A DNA stretch of 64,000 nucleotides from Pararhizobium sp. IMCC21322 (GTDB lineage Bacteria > Pseudomonadota > Alphaproteobacteria > Rhizobiales > GCA-2746425): assembly GCF_030758295.1 (NCBI RefSeq), contig NZ_CP132335.1, positions 3,076,412 through 3,140,411 of the forward strand, given 5' to 3'. The position numbers were made by a program, and so were the translations under genes. The notes under the pieces are model-generated. The model searched no databases. It saw nothing but the letters and a program-made list of their open reading frames with translations, and had not been told where the DNA came from. This document shows positions 16,739-26,412 of the stretch, in pieces. Position 1 is the first letter of the stretch, and every line of letters begins with the position of its first letter.

Positions 16739-18850
16739 CTATCCCGATTTCAGATAGCGGATAGCTTCATCCAATCCGAACAGATACAACAACACCCGAA
16801 GCTTTTGGCCGCGTTCGCTTTGCATGTCCGCATCCCGTTCCAGGATAAGGCGTGATTCCTTTCTGGCCAATTCAAGCAGATCCGCATGCGCCTGCAGATC
16901 GGCAATTCGGAAGGTTGGAGCGCCACTTTGGCGAATGCCCAGAACTTCGCCTTCGCCGCGCAGCTTCAGATCTTCCTCGGCAATGCGAAATCCGTCTTCC
17001 GTATCCCTGAGAATATTCAACCGCGCTTTTGCAGTCTCGCCCAAGGGCCCTTTATACATCAGAATACAGGATGATTTTTCTGCGCCGCGGCCAACGCGTC
17101 CACGCAGCTGATGGAGCTGTGACAGGCCAAAACGCTCTGCATGTTCAATCACCATAATAGTGGCGTCAGGAACATCCACGCCGACCTCAATAACAGTTGT
17201 TGCGACCAGAATTCTGGTTTCACCTGATTTGAAGGAAGACATGGCGGCATCTTTTTCGGCAGGTGTCATGCGCCCGTGAACCAGACCGACCTGATTACCG
17301 AATACGGATTGCAGTGTCGCAAACCGTTCCTCGGCAGATGTGAGATCAAGCACCTCTGCATCTTCAACCAGAGGACAGACCCAATAGGCTTTCGTGCCAG
17401 TGCTCACGGCACGCTGCAGCCCTGAAATCACATCATCCAGCCGATCCTGTGAAACCGACCGTGTGTCAATGGGTTGGCGGCCCGCAGGCTTCTCGGTCAA
17501 TTTCGAAACATCCATGTCACCAAAATAGGTCAGCACCAATGTGCGCGGAATCGGCGTTGCCGTCATGACCAGAACGTCAACCGCGACACCTTTGGCAGAC
17601 AAGGCCAACCGCTGATGCACGCCAAATCTGTGCTGCTCATCGACAATGATAAGACCAAGGTCACGAAAGGCGACGCTTTCCTGAAACAAGGCATGCGTAC
17701 CGACCAGAATATCGATCAATCCGGCTTCCAGATCGGCCAGGACTGCCTTGCGATGGGATTGCCGGTCCTTACCAGTCAAAATGGCAATACGCAGCCCAGC
17801 GGCTTCACAAAGCGGTTCCATGGTCTGAAAATGCTGCCGGGCAAGCAATTCCGTGGGCGCCATAAATCCCGCCTGCGACCCTGCTTCCACCCCATCAGCC
17901 ATGGCAATCAGGCCGACCAGTGTTTTGCCGGACCCGACATCGCCTTGCAGCAAACGCAACATGCGCTCCGGCTTGCGCAAATCAATTTCAATCTGGCTGA
18001 TGGCGGTCTGCTGCGAACCTGTGAGGGAGAAAGGCAGCGCGGACTTGATCGTTTCGCTTTTGCCTCCCGAAAAGTCTCTTGAGACGCCCTTTTGTTTTCT
18101 CATCTTTTGACGCGTAATCGACAGGGCAAGCTGTGTAGCCAGTAATTCATCATAGGCGAGGCGGTTTTGGTGTGGGCTTTCCGGTTCCAGATCGGATGGT
18201 GTTTTAGGTGCGTGCAGTTTAAACAGCGCCTGCTGAAAATCCGGCCAGTTTCTTGGTCCCATAATTGTCGGATCATGCCATTCAGGCAGGTCCGGCACCA
18301 GTTCAACAGCTGCATTCACAGCGCGCCCAAAAACCTTGCGCGACAGGCCACCAGTCATTGTGTACACCGGTTCAATCAGCGGCATGGTGGCAAAATCTTC
18401 AGCGCTCACAATGTGATCCGGGTGCACCATCTGCGGCACATTGCGGAACCATTCTACAGTCCCGCTAACATACCGAATTTCACCCTCTGGAAGTGCTTTT
18501 TCCAGATAGGATGCATGAGCGTGAAAGAACACAAGATCCAACTCACCACTGTCATCATGTCCGGTAACCCGGTAGGGCAAACGCTTGTTTCCGCGCGGTG
18601 GCGGCACATGTTGATCAATATGCAGCTTTATTGTCGCTATTTCGCCATCTCTTGCATGCGCCGCACCCGGTTGCTGCTGCCGATCAATAAGACTGTAAGG
18701 TCTGTGGAACAGCAAATCGATGACACGCGCGTCTTCATTCTCGGCACCACGGGTCAGTTTCCCCAACAAAACAGCCAGTTTTGGCCCGATTTTGGGAAGC
18801 ACTTGAACAGATTGGTAAAGAGGTGTCAGAATCTCTGGGCGCATGATCAT
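16739..18850 (-). CDS. recG: ATP-dependent DNA helicase RecG
   Basis: 703 aa. Remodels stalled replication forks and Holliday junctions. An N-terminal wedge/OB domain (LPKIGPKLAVLLG, then the fork-binding region) precedes a superfamily 2 helicase core with Walker A GDVGSGKT, TELLARQH, DEQHRFGVHQR, TATPIPRT, and the C-terminal motifs TTVIEVGVDVPDA and QLRGRVGRG. An open extension up to 19117 runs across the divergent sdhE gene and is not part of RecG. ATG 18850 or 18844 (MIMRPEIL or MRPEIL) gives the usual length. The start lies 132 bases from the divergent sdhE start. Confidence 0.95.
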   Translation of the reverse strand: MIMRPEILTPLYQSVQVLPKIGPKLAVLLGKLTRGAENEDARVIDLLFHRPYSLIDRQQQPGAAHARDGEIATIKLHIDQHVPPPRGNKRLPYRVTGHDDSGELDLVFFHAHASYLEKALPEGEIRYVSGTVEWFRNVPQMVHPDHIVSAEDFATMPLIEPVYTMTGGLSRKVFGRAVNAAVELVPDLPEWHDPTIMGPRNWPDFQQALFKLHAPKTPSDLEPESPHQNRLAYDELLATQLALSITRQKMRKQKGVSRDFSGGKSETIKSALPFSLTGSQQTAISQIEIDLRKPERMLRLLQGDVGSGKTLVGLIAMADGVEAGSQAGFMAPTELLARQHFQTMEPLCEAAGLRIAILTGKDRQSHRKAVLADLEAGLIDILVGTHALFQESVAFRDLGLIIVDEQHRFGVHQRLALSAKGVAVDVLVMTATPIPRTLVLTYFGDMDVSKLTEKPAGRQPIDTRSVSQDRLDDVISGLQRAVSTGTKAYWVCPLVEDAEVLDLTSAEERFATLQSVFGNQVGLVHGRMTPAEKDAAMSSFKSGETRILVATTVIEVGVDVPDATIMVIEHAERFGLSQLHQLRGRVGRGAEKSSCILMYKGPLGETAKARLNILRDTEDGFRIAEEDLKLRGEGEVLGIRQSGAPTFRIADLQAHADLLELARKESRLILERDADMQSERGQKLRVLLYLFGLDEAIRYLKSG

Positions 18851-18982
18851 TAAATGCCGTTTTTCCAGCGCCCCCGCAAGCGACCTCTGCTCACGAATTT
18901 CAACAAGCTTATTCCAGTTGCATGGGCTGACAAACTCAAGTGGCTTGGGTATAGCAAGCCGGAAACCTTCCAGAGGCGCGTT

Positions 18983-19297
18983 ATGACCAATACCAGTACC
19001 AGACCGGATCACAGTGGCCTGGGTTCTCGCAAAAGGCAGGCCATTTTCCGCGCCACCCATCGCGGCACCCGGGAAATGGACATTTTGCTGGGCAGCTTCG
19101 TAGAATATGAAGTCCACTCATTCTCTGATGCCGAAATGGATGATCTTGAGCATCTGATGGAAGCTCCGGATTGGGACATCTACAAATGGGTCACTGGAAC
19201 GTTGTCTGTCCCAGACAATTACAACACACCGCTGTTTCAGCGCTGGGTTGCCTACCAGGCTGAAAAATCAAAAAAACAGTACCAACACATTTTGTAA
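18983..19297 (+). CDS. sdhE: Succinate dehydrogenase assembly factor 2 (SdhE)
   Basis: 104 aa, DUF339/SdhE family. Promotes covalent attachment of FAD to SdhA. The defining RGxxE motif is visible (FRATHRGTREMD), followed by LGSFVE and the PDWDIYKWVTG block. AGAGG just upstream supports ATG 18983; an open extension back to 18854 overlaps the recG promoter region and lacks similarity. It is followed 23 bases later by mfd. The recG / sdhE-mfd arrangement is common in Rhizobiales. Confidence 0.93.
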   Translation: MTNTSTRPDHSGLGSRKRQAIFRATHRGTREMDILLGSFVEYEVHSFSDAEMDDLEHLMEAPDWDIYKWVTGTLSVPDNYNTPLFQRWVAYQAEKSKKQYQHIL

Positions 19298-19320
19298 CAG
19301 GCGAAAGCTGACACCAGACC

Positions 19321-22300
19321 ATGTCCATGCGACTCAAACTCAAAAATCTGTTTCAAATCACAGAACGCGTTACCTTGAGCAGTGTTGCGGACGGGGCTGA
19401 AGGCTATGTTCTGGCTGAAATGCTGGCAAACAATCCCGGCATTAAAGAATGGTGTTACGTGGCTCGCGACAGCCGGCGCGCGGAATTACTGCGGCAGTCG
19501 CTAGAGTTTTTTGCGCCATTGTCAGAAATTGTCTTTGTTCCAGCCTGGGATTGCCTGCCATACGATCGCGTTTCGCCAACCGCGCAAACCAGCGCGCAGC
19601 GCATGATGGCGCTGGCGCAGTTGCAGACAGCAACGGCCAAGGGAAAACAGCGCATCATTCTGATGACGGCGAATGCGGCCCTGCAAAAATCGCTTCCGCC
19701 ATCAATTATTCCAAAACGGGTGTGGCAGGCAAAGCCGGGCAGTGTCGTATCCATGTCCGATCTTGTTGCATGGCTGGAAAGCAATGGCTTTTTACGCGTG
19801 CCAACTGTACGCGAGACCAGCGAATATGCTGTGCGTGGTGGCATCCTGGATTTATTTGCGCCAGGTGATGAAGAACCGATACGCCTCGATTTTTTTGGCG
19901 ACACTTTGGAAACACTCCGGCGTTTTGACCCGGAGACGCAACGCACCACCAATGCGCTTCAGGAACTCGATCTGGTGCCCGCCAGTGAAGCCATTCTGGA
20001 TGAAGACCGCATTCAGCGCTTCCGGCAGAATTATCGCGCATCGAACGGAACCGTTACAAAAGACGATCCGCTATATGAAGCCGTCAGCGAAGGTCGCCGC
20101 TATCCCGGTCTGGAGCATTGGCTTGGGTATCTGGAGCCAGAACTGGTGCCGGTCTTAAGCTTTGCGCCTGAAGCGCCGGTCATTCTGGATCATTTGCTTG
20201 AAGATGCCTTGGATGATCGCGCCACCCAGATTGAGGATCACTATCAGACCCGACTGGAACACAGCGGCGAGGGGGCGATCTACCGGCCCTCAGAACCCGA
20301 TCTGCTTTATTTGAACATCGACAGCTGGAACGAATTGTTGCAGCAGCGCCGGACTGTTTCTCTGACACCATTTGATGTCATTCAGGAAACCCACGCAGGC
20401 AAGGTCATCCTGATGGGCGGTCGCCAGAGCAAAACATTTGCCGCTGAGCGCGCAGCCAATGACCAGAATGTTTTCGATGCGCTGATTGCCCATGTCGGCA
20501 ATTTGGTTGCCGAAAAAAATCGGGTGCTGATTGCTGCATGGAGTGAAGGCGCACGGGATCGTTTGGCGCAAGTCCTTCAGGATCATGGGCTGGTCAAGCA
20601 AAGGTTGATCAATTCATGGACTGATGCCAAAGGTCTGCAGAATGGAACGGTCGGACTGTCTGTTCTTGAACTGGAAAACGGATTTTCCTTTGAAGGGTTC
20701 GCCCTGATCGGCGAACAGGATGTGCTGGGTGACCGCCTGGTACGCAAGGGCAAACGCAAGCGCCGCGATGCAGATGTTCTGACCGAGGCTGCAAGTCTGA
20801 ACGAGGGAGACTTTGTTGTCCACGTCGAGCACGGCATCGCGCAATTTGCCGGACTGAGCACCATTATGGCGGCCGGTGCCCCCCATGATTGTCTGGAACT
20901 CGTCTATGCCGGTGGCGACAAGCTGTTTCTGCCCGTCGAAAACATTGAACTGCTCACCCGTTACGGCTCTGAAGGCAGCGAAACGTCCTTGGACAAGTTG
21001 GGTGGTGTTGCCTGGCAGGCCCGCAAATCAAGACTGAAAAAACGCATCCGCGATATGGCGGAAGCGCTTATCAAAGTTGCAGCCGCAAGAGCTTTGAAAA
21101 CGGCTGCACCGCTGACCCTCGATGAAGGCATCTACGACGAGTTTGCCGCACGTTTCCCTTACGAGGAGACTGAAGATCAATTGGGCGCAATAGATGCTGT
21201 CACCGATGATCTGGCGTCAGGACGTCCTATGGACCGGCTGGTTTGCGGTGATGTCGGCTTTGGCAAAACGGAGGTAGCACTGCGCGCAGCCTTTGTGGCG
21301 TCAATGTCAGGCAGGCAAGTGGCCGTAGTGGTGCCAACCACATTGTTGGCGCGGCAACATTACAAAACTTTTGCAGACCGGTTTGCAGGACTGCCGATCA
21401 AGGTACGCCATGCATCCAGACTGGTGCCCGCAAAGGCACTGTCAGAAACCAAGTCTGGTCTTGAAACCGGCGAAGTCGACATTGTGATCGGCACCCATGC
21501 CTTGCTTGGAAAAGCCATAAAATTCCGCGATCTCGGACTACTGGTTATCGATGAAGAACAGCGGTTTGGCGTTCGGCACAAAGAGCGGCTGAAGGAACTG
21601 AAATCCGATGTTCATGTTCTGACGCTGACGGCAACGCCCATACCGCGCACACTGCAATTGGCGCTGACTGGCGTGCGCGAATTGTCACTCATCAGCACGC
21701 CACCGGTAGACCGTCTGGCCGTGCGTACCTTTGTCTCACCGGTAGATCCGGTGACAATCCGGGAAGCACTGCTGCGCGAGCATTTCCGAGGTGGCCAGAG
21801 CTTTTATGTCTGTCCAAGGGTCTCTGATCTGGCGGAAAGAAAAGCTTTTCTTGAGCAGCATGTCCCTGAAATCAAAGCCGTGGTCGCACATGGGCAAATG
21901 CCCCCCAGTGAACTCGACGATGTCATGAACGCCTTTTATGACGGGCAGTTTGACGTGCTTCTATCGACTACAATTGTGGAATCCGGTCTGGATATTCCGA
22001 CAGCCAATACGCTGATCATTCACCGTGCGCACATGTTTGGTCTGGCGCAAATGTACCAGCTGCGTGGCCGTGTCGGGCGCTCCAAAACACGTGCCTACGC
22101 GCTGTTCACTGTCCCCACAAACATGAAACTTACAGCCACAGCGGATCGTCGTTTACGTGTCCTTCAATCGTTGAACAGTCTGGGTGCCGGCTTTGAATTG
22201 GCCAGCCATGACATGGATATTCGTGGTGCCGGAAACCTGTTGGGTGAAGAACAATCCGGGCAAGTGCGCGAAGTCGGGTTTGAGCTTTATCAGCAAATGC

Positions 22301-22827
22301 TGGAAGAAGCGGTTGCCAGCATGAAAGCGGGTGATCTGGACGCTGAAATGGAAGACCAATGGTCGCCGCAAATCACGCTTGGCCTGGCTGTGATGATACC
22401 GGAAAGCTATGTGCCGGACCTGCAATTGCGTCTGTCCCTTTACAAACGCCTGTCATCGCTGGAGTCAGCGCAGGAAATCGACGATTTTGGCGCAGAACTG
22501 ATCGACCGGTTCGGGTCGCTTCCAGAAGAGGTCGACCACTTGCTGAAGTTGGTTTTCGTCAAACAATTATGCCGCCAATGCAATATCGAAAAGGTCGATG
22601 CCGGCCCCAAAGGCATGGTTTTCTCGCTGCGCAAGGGTGTCTTTCCAAACCCGACAGGCTTGATTGAATACATTTCACAACAAGGGACACTTGCGAAAAT
22701 CAGACCGGACCAGAAGATCGTGCTGATCCGGGATTGGCCGAAGCCGGTTCAACGCCTCAAAGGGGCCGCGGTTGCATTGGCCCAACTGGCAAAAATCGCC
22801 AGCGAGGGCGATCAGGAAGCGTCCTGA
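19321..22827 (+). CDS. mfd: Transcription-repair coupling factor
   Basis: 1168 aa, full length. Displaces RNA polymerase stalled at DNA lesions and recruits UvrA. A UvrB-like N-terminal module (WDCLPYDRVSPT, GGILDLFAPGDEEP) and the RNA-polymerase-interacting CarD-like domain (GDFVVHVEHGIAQFAGL) precede a RecG-like translocase with GDVGFGKTEVALRAAF, DEEQRFGVRHKE, TATPIPRT, STTIVESGLDIP and QLRGRVGRS. The C-terminal TRCF domain ends SEGDQEAS. The start MSMRLKLKNLF follows sdhE closely. The last 16 bases overlap the convergent frnE-like gene. Confidence 0.97.
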   Translation: MSMRLKLKNLFQITERVTLSSVADGAEGYVLAEMLANNPGIKEWCYVARDSRRAELLRQSLEFFAPLSEIVFVPAWDCLPYDRVSPTAQTSAQRMMALAQLQTATAKGKQRIILMTANAALQKSLPPSIIPKRVWQAKPGSVVSMSDLVAWLESNGFLRVPTVRETSEYAVRGGILDLFAPGDEEPIRLDFFGDTLETLRRFDPETQRTTNALQELDLVPASEAILDEDRIQRFRQNYRASNGTVTKDDPLYEAVSEGRRYPGLEHWLGYLEPELVPVLSFAPEAPVILDHLLEDALDDRATQIEDHYQTRLEHSGEGAIYRPSEPDLLYLNIDSWNELLQQRRTVSLTPFDVIQETHAGKVILMGGRQSKTFAAERAANDQNVFDALIAHVGNLVAEKNRVLIAAWSEGARDRLAQVLQDHGLVKQRLINSWTDAKGLQNGTVGLSVLELENGFSFEGFALIGEQDVLGDRLVRKGKRKRRDADVLTEAASLNEGDFVVHVEHGIAQFAGLSTIMAAGAPHDCLELVYAGGDKLFLPVENIELLTRYGSEGSETSLDKLGGVAWQARKSRLKKRIRDMAEALIKVAAARALKTAAPLTLDEGIYDEFAARFPYEETEDQLGAIDAVTDDLASGRPMDRLVCGDVGFGKTEVALRAAFVASMSGRQVAVVVPTTLLARQHYKTFADRFAGLPIKVRHASRLVPAKALSETKSGLETGEVDIVIGTHALLGKAIKFRDLGLLVIDEEQRFGVRHKERLKELKSDVHVLTLTATPIPRTLQLALTGVRELSLISTPPVDRLAVRTFVSPVDPVTIREALLREHFRGGQSFYVCPRVSDLAERKAFLEQHVPEIKAVVAHGQMPPSELDDVMNAFYDGQFDVLLSTTIVESGLDIPTANTLIIHRAHMFGLAQMYQLRGRVGRSKTRAYALFTVPTNMKLTATADRRLRVLQSLNSLGAGFELASHDMDIRGAGNLLGEEQSGQVREVGFELYQQMLEEAVASMKAGDLDAEMEDQWSPQITLGLAVMIPESYVPDLQLRLSLYKRLSSLESAQEIDDFGAELIDRFGSLPEEVDHLLKLVFVKQLCRQCNIEKVDAGPKGMVFSLRKGVFPNPTGLIEYISQQGTLAKIRPDQKIVLIRDWPKPVQRLKGAAVALAQLAKIASEGDQEAS

Positions 22828-23465
22828 TCGGCTTCTGCCGCTGTGCGGGTAATCGCTTCGGCAAGTGTTTCAGGCTCCTGAGCCCCCATAATTGCGTATT
22901 TCTGCCCCAGAATGAAACAGGGAACGCCTGTCACGCCAATCTTTTGGGCTTCTGCGATCTGTTGCTTCACAACATCTTTCGCCAGATCGGTGTGAAGCTT
23001 GTCGAGAATTTCATCGTCATCCATGCCAATATCGCCCGACAGAGCCGCCAACACCTCATCGTCGCCAATGTTCTGGCCTTCCAGAAAATAGGCCTGAAAC
23101 AAGCGCTCAGCCATCTGGTTCTGAAGGTCTTCCTGCTCCGCCCAATGGATCAAACGATGGGCATCAAGCGTATTGGACGAATATTCAATCAGATCAAACG
23201 CAAAGGGAATATCCAGCGCGGCCCCGGTTTCTTCAATCTGGGTATAAGCTGTCTGCGCCCGTTCCTTTCCGCCAAATTTTTCTGACAGATACTCAGCCCT
23301 GGGTTTGCCGCTTTTTGGCAGTGTTCCATCAAGCTGGAAGGGGAGCCAATGGACATCCAACTCGATACCATCAAGCAGATTATGCGCCATCTCGAGGCGT
23401 TTTTTGCCGATGTAACACCACGGGCACATGACATCGGAAACAATTTCAACGCGGATAGATTGCAT
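22812..23465 (-). CDS. DsbA-family oxidoreductase, FrnE type
   Basis: 217 aa, thioredoxin-fold protein with the redox motif CPWC near the N terminus (VSDVMCPWCYIGKKRLE) and the cis-Pro loop GVTGVPCFILG. No signal peptide, so it is cytoplasmic. FrnE-like proteins act as disulfide oxidoreductases or isomerases, often linked to stress tolerance; the exact substrate is unknown. The 3' end overlaps mfd by 16 bases in convergent orientation. Confidence 0.9.
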   Translation of the reverse strand: MQSIRVEIVSDVMCPWCYIGKKRLEMAHNLLDGIELDVHWLPFQLDGTLPKSGKPRAEYLSEKFGGKERAQTAYTQIEETGAALDIPFAFDLIEYSSNTLDAHRLIHWAEQEDLQNQMAERLFQAYFLEGQNIGDDEVLAALSGDIGMDDDEILDKLHTDLAKDVVKQQIAEAQKIGVTGVPCFILGQKYAIMGAQEPETLAEAITRTAAEADQDAS

Positions 23466-23507
23466 GAATTAGTCTTTCGTTATGACTGAAATCTGTAAGC
23501 CAATTTC

Positions 23508-25406
23508 CTACTGGGTAGCCCACCATGTGGCAGGTTGATAGCCGTAAACAGATGTTTTCTCCGGAACAGAAATACGCGTTCTCCGCGCCAGCCATTGCCC
23601 CGGTGTATGAAACAGCGGAATAAAATAAATGCCGGACATAATCATGCGATCAAATGCACGTACTGCGGTGACAAAATCCTCACGGTCACGGGCAGCAACC
23701 AGCTTGTCTATTATGGCGTCAATTGCTGGATTGCTTGCGCCCGAAAGGTTGAGACTGCCTTCTGTTGTGGCTGCAACCTGTCCCCAGCGACCATATTGCT
23801 CCGAGCCGGGAGACAGGGATGCCGTAAAAATATATTGCAGCATATCATAGTCGAACCGTTTCCAGCGCTCCCAATACTGGGCGGAATCAACCGTGCGGAT
23901 GATCATTTCAACGCCAATCCGTTCCACATTGCGCTGCAACGCCAGTGCAAGTCGTTCCTGTGGCTGTGAATCGGCCATAAACTCAAATGAAAATTGCTCT
24001 CCGGTTTCGCCATCCACCATTTTTCCGTCCTTGAGGACGTAACCAGCATCGCGGAACAACTCGACAGCTTTGCGCAGGTTTTTACGATCACGTCCGGTGC
24101 CGTCACTTATTGGCGGCGTATACGTGCCATCCAGAACCTCGGGTAAGATCTGATCTATGGAACTGCCCAGCAATGCTTTTTCAGCGTCATCCACCGGACG
24201 TTGAAATGCTGACAATTCGGAATTATGGAACAGACTCGCAGTCCGTTGATAAGCACCTGAAAACAGGTTCTCGTTGACCCATTGGAAATCAAACAAATAC
24301 GTGAATGCTTCCCGTATGCGTTTGTCGGCAAATTTTTCCTGTCGCGTGTTAAAAATCATGCCGCGCATGCCTGTTGGCGTGCCGGTTTCATAAGTATCCA
24401 GCACGATCTCCCCATTGCGAACCGCTGGAAAGTCATAATCACTGGCCCAGCGTGTGGGACTGTCTTCCGGGTTTGTGTCAAACAGGCCTTTGCGGAATGC
24501 TTCAAATCTGGAGCTTTCCTCGCGATAATAATCAATGTGGATCGCTTCAAAATTGTCAAACCCTGCCCGAACAGGAAGGTCACTACCCCAATAGTCCGGG
24601 TTTTTTTTCAACACGACCCGCGTGCCCGCATTAACATCAGCAACAACATAGGGGCCGGAGCCAAGGATGGGCGTTAAGCTGGAGCGGTCAAATGTATCAA
24701 AATCAATGGCATGTTTGGGCAGGATCGGAATGATACCCAGCAACAGCGGCAATTCGCGGTTTTTCCCTTCGCCCAGATTCATCCGCACACCGCGCTCACC
24801 AATCCGCTCAACGCTTTCAATGGCCTGCATCCAGCGACTATAGGGAGGGCGGCCTTTTTCGCGGAATAAATCAATGGTGAACAAAACGTCGTCGACCTTG
24901 ATTGGCTCACCATCGGAAAATTTGGCTTCCGGGTGAATGGTGATCTCAAGGAATGTGCGTTCCGGGTCTGTTTTGATGGTATCCGCAATGAGGCCATACA
25001 TGGTAAAGGCCTCATCCCGATTGCGCTGCATCAGGCCCTCATAGACATTTGCACCCAATACCCCGTCAAACAGGCCACGCGGCGCCACACCCCGAACGAT
25101 AAACTGGTTCAGACTGTCAAATGACCCATTGAACCCATAGGTGATAAGGCCGCCTTGGGGCGCATCAGGGTTCGCATAGGGAAAGCCGGTAAAGTCAGGG
25201 GGCAGGGCCGGTTGTCCATGCATGGCCAATCCGTGAGGCGGGTTGGCGATTTCCCTTGTATATTCCACACCAACCGGTGCGTCCTGAGCCCGCTCAGCAG
25301 CAAACGAACCGCCGCCAGAGAGGGAAAACAACAAACAGGCGAGCAGACCAAATGAGGTAGGCAGGCGCTTCTTGATTGAACAAACAACCGTCTTAGGGGA
25401 AACCAC
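23508..25406 (-). CDS. Extracellular solute-binding protein, family 5 (YejA-like peptide binding)
   Basis: 632 aa with the chosen GTG start. It is a periplasmic peptide-binding protein of the oligopeptide/microcin C (YejA-like) group, with LITYGFNGSFDSLNQFIVRG near the mature start, GDPIKVDD-like SDGEPIKVDDVLFT, PSRF-type YYREESSRFEAFRKG and a tail with TWWATQ. A long open extension reaches 25823, but the signal peptide (KKRLPTSFGLLACLLFSLSG, cleavage near FAA) lies well inside. GGAGG five bases before GTG 25406 supports that start; ATG 25451 is the alternative and would add 15 residues. No permease or ATPase genes are adjacent, so it is an orphan binding protein here. Confidence 0.85.
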   Translation of the reverse strand: MVSPKTVVCSIKKRLPTSFGLLACLLFSLSGGGSFAAERAQDAPVGVEYTREIANPPHGLAMHGQPALPPDFTGFPYANPDAPQGGLITYGFNGSFDSLNQFIVRGVAPRGLFDGVLGANVYEGLMQRNRDEAFTMYGLIADTIKTDPERTFLEITIHPEAKFSDGEPIKVDDVLFTIDLFREKGRPPYSRWMQAIESVERIGERGVRMNLGEGKNRELPLLLGIIPILPKHAIDFDTFDRSSLTPILGSGPYVVADVNAGTRVVLKKNPDYWGSDLPVRAGFDNFEAIHIDYYREESSRFEAFRKGLFDTNPEDSPTRWASDYDFPAVRNGEIVLDTYETGTPTGMRGMIFNTRQEKFADKRIREAFTYLFDFQWVNENLFSGAYQRTASLFHNSELSAFQRPVDDAEKALLGSSIDQILPEVLDGTYTPPISDGTGRDRKNLRKAVELFRDAGYVLKDGKMVDGETGEQFSFEFMADSQPQERLALALQRNVERIGVEMIIRTVDSAQYWERWKRFDYDMLQYIFTASLSPGSEQYGRWGQVAATTEGSLNLSGASNPAIDAIIDKLVAARDREDFVTAVRAFDRMIMSGIYFIPLFHTPGQWLARRTRISVPEKTSVYGYQPATWWATQ

Positions 25407-25746
25407 AACATCCTCCAGAAATACAAAATCGCCGAAACGCGAATCATCCATTGCGTTAGGCGAAGAGTATGGCGCATCCAAGAAGTAGCATGCAATGCGG
25501 GTCAAAAATGATCGTTCTCGGCGCTTCCAACTGTGCTCGGGCCTATTTATCGCCTTATTTGTTGCCCAACCACTGTCTAACCCACTTCCGAACTCACTGT
25601 TTGTGTAACATGACAAAATTACAATTTGCGACCTTGCCGCAAATTTGCGAAACACAACACAACACTTGTCGGTGTCGACCGTCTGAACTGTTCGAACACT
25701 GACACACGGAACAACCAAGAGCCCTGACAAGCGAAGAGCAATCAAC
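25407..25746. promoter_or_regulatory. Divergent region between peptide-binding protein and IalB genes
   Basis: 340 bases without a gene. An inverted repeat with perfect eight-base arms, AATTTGCG (25623-25630) and CGCAAATT (25638-25645), separated by seven bases, sits about 100 bases upstream of the first IalB gene and is a candidate operator for an unknown regulator. Confidence 0.45.
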
Positions 25747-26367
25747 ATGATCCCTCTGAAACAAAATATCCTAGCCGCCACGACAATCGCGACAGCGATG
25801 CTGGTCGGCACAATCGGAAACATCCAAGCACAGCAAGCTGCCCCGGCGCAGGCTGCATGGGTAAAAGTCTGTAATCAGGACCCGACTTCCAAAAAAGATG
25901 TCTGCCTGACCACTCAGGAGATCAGGGCAGATTCGGGCCAGTTCCTGGCGTCAGTTGCTGTGCGCGAGATCGGTGGCGAAGAAAAGCAAAGTCTGGTTAT
26001 CGCCGTTCCAACGGGAATGCTGGTTCAACCCGGCCTCAGGCTTCAGGTCGACAAGAATGCGCAAAAGGAAATCAAATACGGCATTTGTTTCCCAAACGCC
26101 TGCTATGCTGAATTGCCGATAGACCCATCTGTTGTTGCCGAGATGAAACGTGGAAACGCATTGGTGCTGACCACGCTTAACCAACAGGCAAAGGCGATCA
26201 ATTTCAAGCTGACCCTCGTTGGTTTTACAGCCAGCTACGATGGCGAGGCAATTGACCCGGCGCAACTGAAAGTACAACAGGAAACACTGCGCGACGAATT
26301 GCAGCAAAAGGCCGAAGCAGCACGCAAACGCCTGATTGAACAACAGCAAAACGCAACCGGCAACTAG
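25747..26367 (+). CDS. Invasion-associated locus B (IalB) family protein, copy 1
   Basis: 206 aa. A signal peptide (about residues 1-28, cleavage near IQA-QQ) leads into a secreted or periplasmic domain with four cysteines likely forming two disulfides (KVCNQ, DVCLTTQEIRA, GICFPNACYAEL) and the family block GQFLASVAVREI. The C terminus is a Gln/Glu/Arg-rich helix. IalB was described as promoting erythrocyte invasion by Bartonella, but homologs occur widely in free-living alphaproteobacteria, so a host role should not be assumed. The next gene is a paralog 45 bases downstream. Confidence 0.93.
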   Translation: MIPLKQNILAATTIATAMLVGTIGNIQAQQAAPAQAAWVKVCNQDPTSKKDVCLTTQEIRADSGQFLASVAVREIGGEEKQSLVIAVPTGMLVQPGLRLQVDKNAQKEIKYGICFPNACYAELPIDPSVVAEMKRGNALVLTTLNQQAKAINFKLTLVGFTASYDGEAIDPAQLKVQQETLRDELQQKAEAARKRLIEQQQNATGN

Positions 26368-26412
26368 GCCGTGGGTGATTTGACGAAACAAAATAGGAAG
26401 TCTGAGGTTCTA

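Noticed and set aside
25407-25823. Long N-terminal extension of the peptide-binding protein
   Set aside because: The signal peptide lies well inside; the extension would cross the IalB promoter and start codon, and a good RBS precedes GTG 25406.
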